Notes under the pieces: generated by a model | What the model was told of the DNA's origin: nothing | The model's input: only the letters and a program-made list of their open reading frames with translations | Databases searched by the model: none | Assembly: GCA_017303895.1 (NCBI GenBank) | Contig: JAFLBF010000011.1 | Coordinates: 1 to 64,000, forward strand | DNA length: 64,000 nt | Direction of reading: 5' to 3' | Origin: Bacteroidota bacterium | Lineage (GTDB): Bacteria; Bacteroidota; Bacteroidia; 2-12-FULL-35-15 | Made by a program: the position numbers and the translations under genes | Shown here: positions 17,496 through 27,422 of the stretch, piece by piece | How the letters are laid out: every line of letters begins with the position of its first letter | Numbering within the stretch: the first letter of the stretch is position 1

Positions 17496-18572
17496 TTACA
17501 TTTTATTGTTTTTACTTCTAAACATGTGATCAACGATCACCATGGCTGCCATTGCTTCTACAATTGGAACAGCGCGAGGCAATACGCAAGGATCATGCCT
17601 TCCTTTTCCATGAATGGTACCTTCTTTTCCACTTGCATCAACGGTAGATTGCTCCTGCATGATGGTTGCTACCGGTTTAAATGCCACATTCAGATAGATA
17701 TCCTCTCCGTTACTGATACCGCCTTGAATACCTCCTGAACGGTTACTGCTCGTTTTTACTTGCTCATCAAAATAAAAGGCATCATTGTGTTGTGAGCCCA
17801 ACATTTTTGTTCCCTCAAAACCACTTCCATATTCAAACCCTTTCACTGCATTGATACTCAGCATCGCTTTTCCTAGATCGGCATGCAATTTATCAAATAC
17901 CGGTTCACCTATACCTGCAGGCACTCCCCGGATCACACAGGCGATCACGCCACCGATGGTATCACCGGCTTTACGCACCTGCTCGATCTTCTGGATCATC
18001 GTTTCTGCGATCAGCTCATCCGGACAACGGACAATGTTCGATTCTATTTTGGTCAGATCAAGATCTTTGTAGTTCTTTAACAGCTTAATATCTCCTACTT
18101 GTGAGGTATAAGCATGAATAGTGATCCCTTTTTCTTTTAAGATCAATTTAGCTATTGCTCCTGCCACCACCCGTGCTGCCGTTTCGCGTGCCGAAGAACG
18201 ACCTCCTCCACGGTGATCGCGCATACCATATTTCGCATCGTAGGTATAATCGGCATGAGAAGGACGATATGCTTCTACATTGTGATCATAATCTTTTGAA
18301 CGCTGATTGGTATTTCTGATCATAAAACCGATGGGTGTTCCCATGGTGGTATCGTTAAAGATCCCGGATAAAAACTCTACTTTATCCGCTTCCTTACGTT
18401 GTGTAACGATATGCGACTGACCCGGTTTTCTGTGATCCAACTCCGATTGAATAAAATCAAGGTCGATCTTTAATCCGGCCGGACAGCCATCAATGATGCC
18501 GCCAATGGCTTCGCCATGGGATTCACCAAAACTGGTCAGTGTAAATATTTTACCGAAGGTATTGCCCGACAT
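17496..18572 (-). CDS. aroC: Chorismate synthase
   Basis: 358 residues, full length. It converts 5-enolpyruvylshikimate-3-phosphate to chorismate, the last step of the shikimate pathway, using reduced FMN. Signatures are [18 protein letters not shown] at the N-terminus, [20 protein letters not shown] and [16 protein letters not shown] (about 102-140), and [17 protein letters not shown] near 275. It follows clpS with a 1-bp gap and probably shares its transcript. The neighbours do not belong to aromatic biosynthesis. Confidence 0.97.
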   Translation of the reverse strand: MSGNTFGKIFTLTSFGESHGEAIGGIIDGCPAGLKIDLDFIQSELDHRKPGQSHIVTQRKEADKVEFLSGIFNDTTMGTPIGFMIRNTNQRSKDYDHNVEAYRPSHADYTYDAKYGMRDHRGGGRSSARETAARVVAGAIAKLILKEKGITIHAYTSQVGDIKLLKNYKDLDLTKIESNIVRCPDELIAETMIQKIEQVRKAGDTIGGVIACVIRGVPAGIGEPVFDKLHADLGKAMLSINAVKGFEYGSGFEGTKMLGSQHNDAFYFDEQVKTSSNRSGGIQGGISNGEDIYLNVAFKPVATIMQEQSTVDASGKEGTIHGKGRHDPCVLPRAVPIVEAMAAMVIVDHMFRSKNNKM

Positions 18573-18573
18573 A

Positions 18574-18873
18574 TTATTCTATTTCTGCTGTTAATCCCCT
18601 TTCTAACAATGCTGTACACATTGGCTCCAATGCTTCATAGGAACCACGTTTAACAGAACATTTGCCTTTGTAATGTACCAGATACGTACATTGTTCGGCT
18701 TGAATGGTATCGTGTTTACAAACTTTTATCAGCGACTCGATCACAAAATCAAACGTATTAAAATCATCGTTGTATAAAATGATCTGCTTATCGGCCACTT
18801 CTACTTCCTCAGGTGCTAACAATACATCCGAGTCGGTATCCAATTCATGTTCTTTCTTATCGAAATTTCTCAT
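18574..18873 (-). CDS. clpS: ClpS adaptor of ClpAP/ClpCP protease
   Basis: 99 residues. ClpS delivers N-degron substrates to the Clp unfoldase. A flexible acidic N-terminal arm (about 1-27) precedes the core with [22 protein letters not shown], in which NDDFNTF is the family hallmark next to the N-degron pocket. [12 protein letters not shown] closes the fold. Length is normal. It starts 4 bp after the giant SPOR protein and ends 1 bp before aroC, so all three are likely cotranscribed. Confidence 0.93.
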   Translation of the reverse strand: MRNFDKKEHELDTDSDVLLAPEEVEVADKQIILYNDDFNTFDFVIESLIKVCKHDTIQAEQCTYLVHYKGKCSVKRGSYEALEPMCTALLERGLTAEIE

Positions 18874-18877
18874 TTTA

Positions 18878-21800
18878 TTATTTTGTCAATAATTGCTTTG
18901 CTTCATCAATGCTGATCTTTTTACCATCGCTGAAAGCAATGATAAATGCATCGGTAATCCCTTGTTCAACTACCAATGCTTTTGCTTTCGCTGCATCCTC
19001 ATAGTTGGCATACACACCAACCGTATAAACCGTACGACCTTGTTCATCTTCAAAATTCTTCACGCCCATTTTTGCAATGCGCAAGAATTTATTGGCAATA
19101 GGCAATGGAACATCTTCATTGAAAGCACCGATCTGCACTTTAAAGATCACTCCTTTTTCATCCTGAACTGAAGGAGGTAATTTATTCTCATCCAATGGTT
19201 GAATGGTTTCTCCACTTACTGCAATTCCATTATTGTTTGGTGTTGTGTTAGCAACACTTGGCGTAGTAGCTGTTGTAGTTGTGTTAGCAGGTGTTGTAGC
19301 AACCGTATTTGAAACAACAGGTGTAGTATTCACCGGGCTTGGTTGAGGAGCACGTGGTGCAGGCTGACTGGCACTTACCGGTCCCACCACCGGCAATTGA
19401 TTCATGTTTGGAGCGGTAGAGAATACCGCATTTCCTTGAGCAGCAACCAAGGCTTGTGCTTCGGTCAATGAGATACGCTTACCATCAACATAAGCAGTAA
19501 CGAATGCATCTTTAATTCCTTCTCCTATCACAATGTTCTTAGCTTCAGCTGCTCTGGCAATATTATTATAAACTCCGGTATTATAACGGATGTTCCCATT
19601 AGGTGCACGCTCAGTGTACAATGGCTGAATATTCAATTTATTGGCACTCACCGGTTGAGAGAACACACCAACTTGTACGGTATAGAATAAACCTGTCACA
19701 GTAGCAATACTCTCCGAAGCAACTGTCTGTTGATTTTGAGTCGTTGTATTGTTTTGATTTGCTGCCGTATTGTTTGTTGTTGCGGCTGTATTCTGAGCAG
19801 TTGTTTGTGTATTGTTAGCTGCATTTGTTTGATCAGCAGTTGTGGTATTAGCTGCAACCGGCATCGGCTCTCCTGTCATTGCTAATGCTTCTGACATAGA
19901 AATACGTTTTCCATTATAGAACGCCACTACGAATGCATCTCTGTAACCCAGATCTCTGATCTCCTGTTTAACTTTATCAGCAGTACTGAATTTTTTGAAT
20001 AAACCTGCCGTGTAACGTGTCAAACCAGTTGGTGTTGTTTCACCGGTGATAGGTGTCATGCCTTTGAATAGATCTTGAGGGATCGGATTACGGAAGGCTC
20101 CTATCTGAACTTTAAAGATCAATCCTTCCGGTAATTTTTCATTTACTGGAATTGGCTTGCTTGCATTATAAACAGGAACTGTGGTACGCTCAAATTTTTC
20201 TTCCGGACTTAATTGAACAGAAGTATTGGAAGCGGTATTATTTCCGGCAGATGTTGTATTCGTTGTATTGTTGTTTCCAACAGGATTTGTTTCATTGTTT
20301 GTTACAGCAGATGTACTCTCCGTTGCATTGTTAGCAGTGTTCTGAGCGGCTGTTGTGTTGTTCGTATTATTGGTATTATTCGCAGTGTTATTATTATTTA
20401 CCGCTTGATCATTGGTCGTGTTAGTGGTGGCTGTATTATTTGTTTGAGCAGCAGTAGTGTTATTGGCTCCCTCATTATTTTGCGTGGTATTGTTTGCAAC
20501 AGTATTGTTGTTCTCAACAGCCGTATTCTCTGATGTGTTAGGGCTTACTTGTTTGTTATTACCATTTCCATTATTGGCAGTTGCAGCTGTTTCGTTGTTT
20601 TGCTGACCGTTATTAGCGCCATTGCCGGTAACCCATTTATTGCTTTGTGTATTGGAAGCAAGCTCTGAATTAGAAGTATTTGTTGCGGCATTTGTTGCCA
20701 CATACTGTGGATTATACTTCATGTAAATTTCAGTGGCTTTCTTTTGCTTATCCAAGGCCATCATTTCATTTCTATAGGCTTCTTCACTTAAAGTTTCTTT
20801 AGCGTAATATTCCGGAGCTGCTGCAGCCTCTTCTCTATTTAACTGTGCTTTGTTGTAATAAACGATCGCCTCATCTTTTAACATATCAGCCATCAACAGA
20901 TCATCTCCATTCTTTTGTGCCGATAATTTAGAAAGTTGTTCCAGGTTCGTTTTGTTATTCTCAAATTCCGCCTTATTTGCCGATGCCGAAATAATAACAG
21001 CCTGCATTCTTTTTTCACGGGCTTGTTGCTCCATTTCATTGGCTTTCTCAAATAACTCTGTTCTTACAGCAGGATCGGTAGAAGCATTCGCTTGTTGTTT
21101 TAATTCATTCGCCTGATCAACTAACAAATCGGCTTGAGTATTGATCGTTGCCGCTTTTGCTGATTGATCGGCAGCTGCTTGACTAGAGAAACTAAATTGT
21201 TTACTATTATTTGTTGTATTTGTAGCTACCGGTTCCTCCTCATTTCCATCTCCGGTATTTTGTGTAGATGTAGCTGTTGTTTTGTTAGCAGCAACTTCAG
21301 TTGTAGTATTGTTGTTTGTATTCTGATTGCCTACAGCGGTTTCATTATTCGTATTTCCTGTCTGATTATTAGCAGCGGTACTGTTGTTCGCATTTGTATT
21401 ATTATTGGCTACACCGGCATTGGTATTTTCTTGTGCATTAGCATTGGTAGCATTATTCGTATTGTTGACATTAGCATCCACCTCATTATTGGATGTAGTA
21501 TTGGTGTTACCTGAATTGTTTTCATTCGATGCTACTTGGCTATTAGCCGCATTATTTGTTTCTGTTGCAGTCGTATTATTTACAGTTTTGTTATTATTGT
21601 TCTCGGTCGCATTATTTGTATTTGCAGCTACTTCATTGCTGTTTGTTGTTTCGTTTGCCGTCTTATTCGTATTCGTTACGCTTTCATTCTGTGTGTTAGC
21701 AGCAGTATTTTCTGTTGCTGAAGTATTGCCGGCAGTGGTATTATTAGCAGCAACCGCATTTCCTTTTAATGCTTCTACACGAGCCAGACTTTCGTTCGCT

Positions 21801-24800
21801 TGAGTTTGTTTTTCATCACGTTGCTTTTGCAGGTCGATCACCTTCTGAGCTAACAATGCTTTCATCTCCGGATCGGAGCTGGCTTTCATATCGGCTTTCT
21901 TTTTATCAATATCGGCATTGATGCTTGCTACCCAATTGTTCAACACATCTGCTTTGGCTTTTTCTCTGTCGGCCTCGTTGCTGATATTTTGTGCGGCAAA
22001 CAATTCCTGTGCATAATCCTGATTGGATTTGTTTGTTGCCGCAGTTGTGTTTTCTGTTGTAGCTGCAGCATTCTCATTTCCACTGTTTGTCTCGTTGGTA
22101 TTGTTGGTATTCGTTTCGTTTGTAGCAGTATTGTTAGCAGCAACAGCTCCTTGCTCCTTCTCCAACTTTTTAGCTGTAGCTAAAGTTTCTTTCGCAGTTT
22201 GCTGTTTTACTTTTACTTCTTTTTCCAAAGAAGCTATACTTGCACTGATCTCTTTTTTCTTCTCTTTGTCGCTGGTCGTTTTTTGCTCCTGCTTCAAAGC
22301 AGCGATCTCCTTGTTCATATCTGCTACCCAATCGTTATACAAGGCTGCTTTTTTATTCTCACGTTCTACCGGGTTGCTGATCGCTTCAGCGGATTGTAAT
22401 TCCTCATTGTATTTCGCTGCAAGATCCACTTTAGCCACAGCCGGTGTTTCAGTAATTCCTTCATTGTTAGCTGCATTATTATTGGCTGCTACTTCTGAAG
22501 TATTTGCATTGGTATTTTCTGTTGTATTATTATTCGTTACAGCATTTGTATTCGCATTCTCTTCCTGTGTTTTGTTGTTCGTTACAACAGCATTGTTTGT
22601 TTCATTGCTGTAAGTTGTCTTATTATTTACAGCCACTTCATTCGAAACAGAAGGGTTACTCTTAATTGTGTTTACCTGTTGTTCTAACTTGTTTTTATCA
22701 ATAGAAGCAACAGTAGCTGCTGCCGATTCGCTGGTAGTTGTTTTCGATTGGTTGACCACATTGCTCACCATCGCTACCTCGTTCAGGATACCATTGTATT
22801 CTTTTTGAAGCTTATTCACCTTCTCTTCAGCCACCACAATGTCTTTCTTGCTCATTTCATTGTCGGCCTTCAATCCTTCGATCTGATTTTGAAGATCGGC
22901 TTTGATCTGTTCATTCTTTGTTTTCGCAATATCTGCTTGTGTATTGGCGATCAAGGTTTCATTGTCTGCGATCTCCTGTTTGATATCACTCAACTCCTGT
23001 GTTGCTTTATCCAGTTCTTTCTTTTTATTCTCCGCATCCAGCTTGATGCTGTTCACTATGTTAGCACTGGCTGTATTCTCAGCATTCAAAGCATCCAATT
23101 GCTTTTGTTGCTCTTCCAGTTTCGCTAAAGCTTCTGTTGCATTCTTCGATTTAACAGCCGTTTCAATATTCTTTGCATATTCTAAAGACAGATCGGCTTC
23201 TTTTTGTTTAGCGGCAGCAGTTTGATCCAAACGTTTAGCCAGATTAAATGCGGCAACTGTTTCCTGATTCAATTCTTCTGCATCACGGTATGCTGCATTC
23301 GCCTCTTCCATCGTAGCTTGCTTCTTAGCATTGTCGGTCATCATATTGGCATCGGCCTTCAACTGATCCGCTTCCTTCAACTTATTCTGTGCGATCTCAT
23401 TCTTTTGATTGGCAATGCTCAAAGCAATATCGGCTTGTTCTTTAAATTCTTTGGCTTCTGTTTCTACATCCTTCGCATCGTTATAGGCGATCTTTACGAT
23501 CTCTTCGTTCGATAAATTAGTTGGTTGTGTTTTGTTATTAGCAACATTCTCTTCCTGTGCATTGGTATTAGCCGTTTCGTTGCTCTGATTATTGTTGGTA
23601 TTCGCAGCCGCAGTTTTTGCATCAGCAATTTCCTGAGCCGAACTTACCTCCATCTTCGATTTCTCTTTCAAAACTTTGATCACCGCCAGGTAATTGGCAT
23701 CGTCCACCGGCTCATCAAACAAATTCTTAATGATCAACTTATCGGTTCCCAATTCATAACTGATCTCCTGCTTCAAAGGCTTGAATTCATACTGTGTGGG
23801 CATCACCACTACATCCGATTGAGTAGCGAAGCCACTCGTTTCCACTGTAAACAAGAACTTACCACCATTTGGCAAATTGATCAAGTAGCCGCCATTTTCT
23901 TTCGCATTGTAAATTCCTAGAATAGAATTATCACCCAGATCTTTTACGGTAATACGAGCATCCAATGCCTGACCATCTCTGTTGGCCACCATCGCACCTT
24001 TGATGATGGCTACATCAATAGGCTTACGTTCCACATTGATATGAAATACGGCAGTTTTGCCGGTAACACTGTTACGTGCCGATGAAAAGAACGCTTCTTT
24101 TTCATCTTCATTGGTAACATATAAAATATCATCGTCAGGGGTATTGATCGGGAAATCCATGTTCACCGGCTTATTCCAGGTATTGGTTTCCTCATTTAAG
24201 GTTGTTTTGAAAATATCATAACCTCCCATGGAGCTATGTCCTTTGGAACAGAAATACAATACTTTTCCGTTTGGATGCAGGAAAGGATAATCTTCATCGT
24301 ACTCTGTATTGACCGGATAACCTAATGTTTGAGGCAAGCTCCACTCCCCGTTCGGCAATTTCCGGATCACAAAAATATCTTTTCCTCGTTCCGTATTATC
24401 TCCATAGCTGGAAAAGAATACCTGATTATTATTTGTAGCGAGGTAAATAACCGAATTCTCTTTCTTTTTCTTATCTACCGATGTTTTGAATGCAGGCTCA
24501 TCGGGCTTTACCAATAACTTACCACCAATGTCGGAGATATCATAAGAACGGTAAAACTCCTGGCGACTCATTTCTTTTTTGTCGATCACCACCAGATCGG
24601 TAATGTTGCGCAACAATTTCTTACCATTCTTACACATCTCGATCTGACGGTCCACCATCAGCTTCTCTGCTTTTGCAGCCGATGCCACTTTCTTGTAATC
24701 ATTGTATTTTTTGATGGCATCATCAAAACGGTAATTCAAGTGATATGCGCGGGCTAAATAAAACTGGACCTCTTTCTCTGCTTCCGGACTTTTAGCGGCA

Positions 24801-25072
24801 AACTCTAAAAAGGCGATCGGCTTTTCTTTGTCATCGCTGGCATAAAGCATACACACACCCAAACGGAAATTGTAGTTCACATCTTTTTGATACAAACTCA
24901 CCAACTGTGAATATAAAGGATAGGCTTCTTCAAACTGATCTTCATCAAACAGCTTGGCTGCTTGTGTCTTCAATTCCTCTTCGGAAGCGAATGAATTTTG
25001 AGCCGATGCGGTACTTGCATTCAAACCCAAGAGGAGCATCAATAAAAAAATAAAGCGAAAATGCTTTTTCAT
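18878..25072 (-). CDS. Giant PorE-like envelope protein with three C-terminal SPOR domains
   Basis: 2064 residues from the ATG at 25072, chosen because MKKHFRFIFLLMLLLG begins a signal peptide there; an in-frame ATG at 25186 adds 38 unlikely residues. Order: TPR-like helices (about 30-140), WD40/PD40-type propeller blades (about 190-340, such as LYFCSKGHSSMGGYDIF), a carboxypeptidase-regulatory-like beta domain (about 360-430), a very long Ala/Glu/Lys coiled-coil and Asn/Thr-rich region (about 450-1640) and three SPOR-like domains (about 1645-1730, 1792-1880, 1970-2064), each beginning near FKVQIGAF or YTVQVGVF. The first three parts match the T9SS protein PorE, but SPOR takes the place of the OmpA domain. 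Both bind peptidoglycan, so a cell-wall anchoring role is likely. Confidence 0.85.
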   Translation of the reverse strand: MKKHFRFIFLLMLLLGLNASTASAQNSFASEEELKTQAAKLFDEDQFEEAYPLYSQLVSLYQKDVNYNFRLGVCMLYASDDKEKPIAFLEFAAKSPEAEKEVQFYLARAYHLNYRFDDAIKKYNDYKKVASAAKAEKLMVDRQIEMCKNGKKLLRNITDLVVIDKKEMSRQEFYRSYDISDIGGKLLVKPDEPAFKTSVDKKKKENSVIYLATNNNQVFFSSYGDNTERGKDIFVIRKLPNGEWSLPQTLGYPVNTEYDEDYPFLHPNGKVLYFCSKGHSSMGGYDIFKTTLNEETNTWNKPVNMDFPINTPDDDILYVTNEDEKEAFFSSARNSVTGKTAVFHINVERKPIDVAIIKGAMVANRDGQALDARITVKDLGDNSILGIYNAKENGGYLINLPNGGKFLFTVETSGFATQSDVVVMPTQYEFKPLKQEISYELGTDKLIIKNLFDEPVDDANYLAVIKVLKEKSKMEVSSAQEIADAKTAAANTNNNQSNETANTNAQEENVANNKTQPTNLSNEEIVKIAYNDAKDVETEAKEFKEQADIALSIANQKNEIAQNKLKEADQLKADANMMTDNAKKQATMEEANAAYRDAEELNQETVAAFNLAKRLDQTAAAKQKEADLSLEYAKNIETAVKSKNATEALAKLEEQQKQLDALNAENTASANIVNSIKLDAENKKKELDKATQELSDIKQEIADNETLIANTQADIAKTKNEQIKADLQNQIEGLKADNEMSKKDIVVAEEKVNKLQKEYNGILNEVAMVSNVVNQSKTTTSESAAATVASIDKNKLEQQVNTIKSNPSVSNEVAVNNKTTYSNETNNAVVTNNKTQEENANTNAVTNNNTTENTNANTSEVAANNNAANNEGITETPAVAKVDLAAKYNEELQSAEAISNPVERENKKAALYNDWVADMNKEIAALKQEQKTTSDKEKKKEISASIASLEKEVKVKQQTAKETLATAKKLEKEQGAVAANNTATNETNTNNTNETNSGNENAAATTENTTAATNKSNQDYAQELFAAQNISNEADREKAKADVLNNWVASINADIDKKKADMKASSDPEMKALLAQKVIDLQKQRDEKQTQANESLARVEALKGNAVAANNTTAGNTSATENTAANTQNESVTNTNKTANETTNSNEVAANTNNATENNNNKTVNNTTATETNNAANSQVASNENNSGNTNTTSNNEVDANVNNTNNATNANAQENTNAGVANNNTNANNSTAANNQTGNTNNETAVGNQNTNNNTTTEVAANKTTATSTQNTGDGNEEEPVATNTTNNSKQFSFSSQAAADQSAKAATINTQADLLVDQANELKQQANASTDPAVRTELFEKANEMEQQAREKRMQAVIISASANKAEFENNKTNLEQLSKLSAQKNGDDLLMADMLKDEAIVYYNKAQLNREEAAAAPEYYAKETLSEEAYRNEMMALDKQKKATEIYMKYNPQYVATNAATNTSNSELASNTQSNKWVTGNGANNGQQNNETAATANNGNGNNKQVSPNTSENTAVENNNTVANNTTQNNEGANNTTAAQTNNTATTNTTNDQAVNNNNTANNTNNTNNTTAAQNTANNATESTSAVTNNETNPVGNNNTTNTTSAGNNTASNTSVQLSPEEKFERTTVPVYNASKPIPVNEKLPEGLIFKVQIGAFRNPIPQDLFKGMTPITGETTPTGLTRYTAGLFKKFSTADKVKQEIRDLGYRDAFVVAFYNGKRISMSEALAMTGEPMPVAANTTTADQTNAANNTQTTAQNTAATTNNTAANQNNTTTQNQQTVASESIATVTGLFYTVQVGVFSQPVSANKLNIQPLYTERAPNGNIRYNTGVYNNIARAAEAKNIVIGEGIKDAFVTAYVDGKRISLTEAQALVAAQGNAVFSTAPNMNQLPVVGPVSASQPAPRAPQPSPVNTTPVVSNTVATTPANTTTTATTPSVANTTPNNNGIAVSGETIQPLDENKLPPSVQDEKGVIFKVQIGAFNEDVPLPIANKFLRIAKMGVKNFEDEQGRTVYTVGVYANYEDAAKAKALVVEQGITDAFIIAFSDGKKISIDEAKQLLTK

Positions 25073-25183
25073 ATATACTGTTTCTTCCCGAAAAGAAGTA
25101 AGTTCTTTAATTATAAAATGACATAAATGAGCATAAGTTCTTGTGCCACAAAACACTATTTTAGAAGCTATACCCAAAACACA

Positions 25184-25214
25184 CAAATTTATTGATTTTA
25201 TTGATAGATGCCAA
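25184..25214 (-). promoter_or_regulatory. Promoter of the SPOR-protein/clpS/aroC operon
   Basis: On the minus strand, TTG (25214-25212), 20-bp spacer, TAAATTTG (25191-25184) matches the TTG/TAnnTTTG pattern. The leader would be about 105 bases to the ATG at 25072. Confidence 0.6.
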
Positions 25215-25284
25215 AATTTTTATTTTCCATAAAGCCCCCTTTTTTTTAGGATTATTTATAAAATTTCCATACCAAGTTTTATAG

Positions 25285-25292
25285 TATCTTTG
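25285..25292 (+). promoter_or_regulatory. TAnnTTTG box of the beta-CASP/ccm operon
   Basis: TATCTTTG, 19 bp before the ATG at 25312. The upstream TTG box is not convincing. It is divergent from the promoter at 25184-25214. Confidence 0.6.
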
Positions 25293-25311
25293 TCGCGTTT
25301 AAAATTCATTT

Positions 25312-26712
25312 ATGCAGATCCAATTTTTAGGTGCGGCACGCACGGTTACAGGCAGTAAGCATTTGTTGACGACCACTGAAGGGAAAAAAGTGCTGCTCGA
25401 CTGTGGCTTTTTTCAAGGAAAAGGCTCAGAAACAGAGGGACTTAACCGACATTTTGGATTCGATCCTGCCTCCATCGATTATCTCATTCTTTCTCATGCA
25501 CATATCGATCATTCGGGAAATATTCCGAATCTGGTAAAACAAGGTTTTCGCGGACCGATCATCTGTACCACTGCTACTGCCGATCTTTGCAGGATCATGC
25601 TTTCCGACAGTGCGCACATTCAGGAGAATGATGTTAAATTCATCAATAAACGCAGAATGAAGCGTGGCGAAGAACCACTCAAACCGATCTATAACATCAA
25701 AGACGTTGAAAAATGTCTGCCCCTTTTTGTGAGTGTTCCTTATGAAACCGACTATCCGGTGTTTGAAGGCTTTTCGGTACGTTTTACCGACTCCGGACAT
25801 ATCCTCGGTTCGGCTGCTGTGAACATTCAATATACCGAGAACGGACTAAAAAGAACCTTATGCTTTACCGGTGATATCGGGCGTTACGATGGCTCTATCC
25901 TTCGTGATCCACAACCCTTTCCACAAGCGGAGACCATCATTTGCGAATCAACTTATGGTGACCGGCTGCATACCGATAACGACATGAGCGAACAGCAATT
26001 GTTCGAAGTAGTGTATAATACGTGTATTGAAAAGAAAGGGAAATTGATCATTCCGGCTTTCAGCTTGGGCCGTACGCAGGAGATCGTTTTTGCTTTGGAC
26101 AAGATGGAGCATAAAAAAATGTTGCCTCATATTAATGTATATGTGGACAGTCCACTTTCTATCAACGCCACCAATATTATGCGTGCACATCCGGAATGTT
26201 TTAACGAAGATATTCTGGCTTATATGAAGAAAGATCCGAACCCTTTCGGCTTCGGAAATTTGATCTATATTCAGGATGCTAACGACTCTAAAATGCTGAA
26301 CGAATTACCCGAGCCTTGCATCATTATTTCAGCTTCAGGAATGATTGAGGCTGGACGTATTAAACATCACGTAGCCAACAACATAAGCAATCCAAACAAT
26401 ACGATCCTAATGGTGGGTTATGCCGAGCCGAATTCCATCGGTGGCAAGATCAGAAACGGTGCAAAAACCATCAAAGTTTTTGGTGAAATGCATGAGGTAA
26501 AAGCCGATGTGGTGATCATCGATTCGTATAGTGCTCATGGCGACTATCAAGAAATGATCAAATACCTTTCCTGTCAGGATAAAAAACAAGTGAAGAACAT
26601 GTTTTTGGTGCACGGGGAATACGATACACAACTGAATTTTAAAGAAAAACTAATTGACGAAGGATATCGTCACATCCAAATTCCTGCACAAGGCGATATC
26701 GTGGAAATATAA
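25312..26712 (+). CDS. Beta-CASP metallo-beta-lactamase-fold ribonuclease
   Basis: 466 residues, belonging to the CPSF73/Ysh1-like group of zinc-dependent RNA-processing nucleases. Motif 2 is SHAHIDHSGNIP (HxHxDH at 62-67), further metal ligands are in DSGHILGSA and FTGDIGRY, and the beta-CASP insertion begins with CESTYGDRLH. ASGMIEAGRIKHH and SAHGDYQE carry the C-terminal histidines. Length is normal. It is cytoplasmic. It is the first gene of the run 25312-32517, ends exactly where ccmB begins, and has its own TAnnTTTG promoter. The RNA target is unknown. Confidence 0.92.
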   Translation: MQIQFLGAARTVTGSKHLLTTTEGKKVLLDCGFFQGKGSETEGLNRHFGFDPASIDYLILSHAHIDHSGNIPNLVKQGFRGPIICTTATADLCRIMLSDSAHIQENDVKFINKRRMKRGEEPLKPIYNIKDVEKCLPLFVSVPYETDYPVFEGFSVRFTDSGHILGSAAVNIQYTENGLKRTLCFTGDIGRYDGSILRDPQPFPQAETIICESTYGDRLHTDNDMSEQQLFEVVYNTCIEKKGKLIIPAFSLGRTQEIVFALDKMEHKKMLPHINVYVDSPLSINATNIMRAHPECFNEDILAYMKKDPNPFGFGNLIYIQDANDSKMLNELPEPCIIISASGMIEAGRIKHHVANNISNPNNTILMVGYAEPNSIGGKIRNGAKTIKVFGEMHEVKADVVIIDSYSAHGDYQEMIKYLSCQDKKQVKNMFLVHGEYDTQLNFKEKLIDEGYRHIQIPAQGDIVEI

Positions 26713-27366
26713 ATGATCGACCAGATAAAATACCTGATCCTGAAAGAGTTCAAGCTCGAACTGCGTAACAAATACGCCTTGGGTGGTATCTTATTATATG
26801 TGGTTTCTACTGTTTTTGTGAGCTACCTCTCTTTTAAAAAGATCATTGTGCCCGCCACCTGGAATGCCTTGTTCTGGATCATCCTTTTATTTGCTTCTAT
26901 CAACGGGGTAGCCAAAAGTTTTATCGGAGAAACCCGCGGACGCTTATTATATATGTACACACTGGCCAGTCCGCAAGCCGTGATCATCTCCAAGATCATT
27001 TACAATTCCATTCTTTTGCTGGTGATCTCGGGATTGTGCTTATTGGTGTATTCTTTATTTGTAGGCAGCCTCATTCAGGACATCCCTTTGTTTTTGATCG
27101 TGCTTACCCTAGGTAGCTTCGGATTTGCTTCTTTACTCACCATGGTTTCCGCCATTGCCTCTAAAAGCAACAACAATTTCACTCTCATGGCCATCCTTAG
27201 TTTCCCGATCTTGATGCCATTGCTGATCGTACTGATCAAATTATCGAAAAATGCCATTGATGGATTGGAGAACTGGGACCTGAACTATTTGATGGTTTTG
27301 ATGTTTATTAATGTAATTATTATCGCGCTTTCATATCTATTATTTCGTTACCTTTGGCGCGATTAA
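26713..27366 (+). CDS. ccmB: Heme exporter subunit CcmB
   Basis: 217 residues with six hydrophobic segments, a permease of the cytochrome c maturation system I ABC complex (CcmABCD), which frees holo-CcmE from the inner membrane. The N-terminus (LILKEFKLELRNKYALGG) and SFIGETRGRLLYMYTLASP are typical of CcmB. The start ATG directly follows the stop of the beta-CASP gene. The ATPase subunit CcmA is not encoded nearby and must lie elsewhere or be replaced. Confidence 0.92.
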   Translation: MIDQIKYLILKEFKLELRNKYALGGILLYVVSTVFVSYLSFKKIIVPATWNALFWIILLFASINGVAKSFIGETRGRLLYMYTLASPQAVIISKIIYNSILLLVISGLCLLVYSLFVGSLIQDIPLFLIVLTLGSFGFASLLTMVSAIASKSNNNFTLMAILSFPILMPLLIVLIKLSKNAIDGLENWDLNYLMVLMFINVIIIALSYLLFRYLWRD

Positions 27367-27376
27367 AAACCTTGTT

Positions 27377-27400
27377 CCAATTGCACTTGTAAGCAATTGG
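27377..27400. other. Short hairpin between ccmB and ccmC
   Basis: Inverted repeat CCAATTGC (27377-27384), 8-base loop, GCAATTGG (27393-27400), in the 56-bp gap. No U-tract follows, so it may be an RNA processing or stability element and not a terminator. Confidence 0.5.
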
Positions 27401-27422
27401 ATTAATATAAAAATTGAGTTTG

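Noticed and set aside
19204..23920. Many plus-strand open frames opposite the giant SPOR protein
   Set aside because: They are reverse readings of Asn/Thr-rich repeats (giving Ile/Val/Cys/Phe-rich peptides) and have no starts, motifs or spacing of real genes.
25073..25186. 38-residue extension of the giant SPOR protein
   Set aside because: The signal peptide begins at 25072. The extension is not signal-like and lies in the leader between the promoter and the true ATG.
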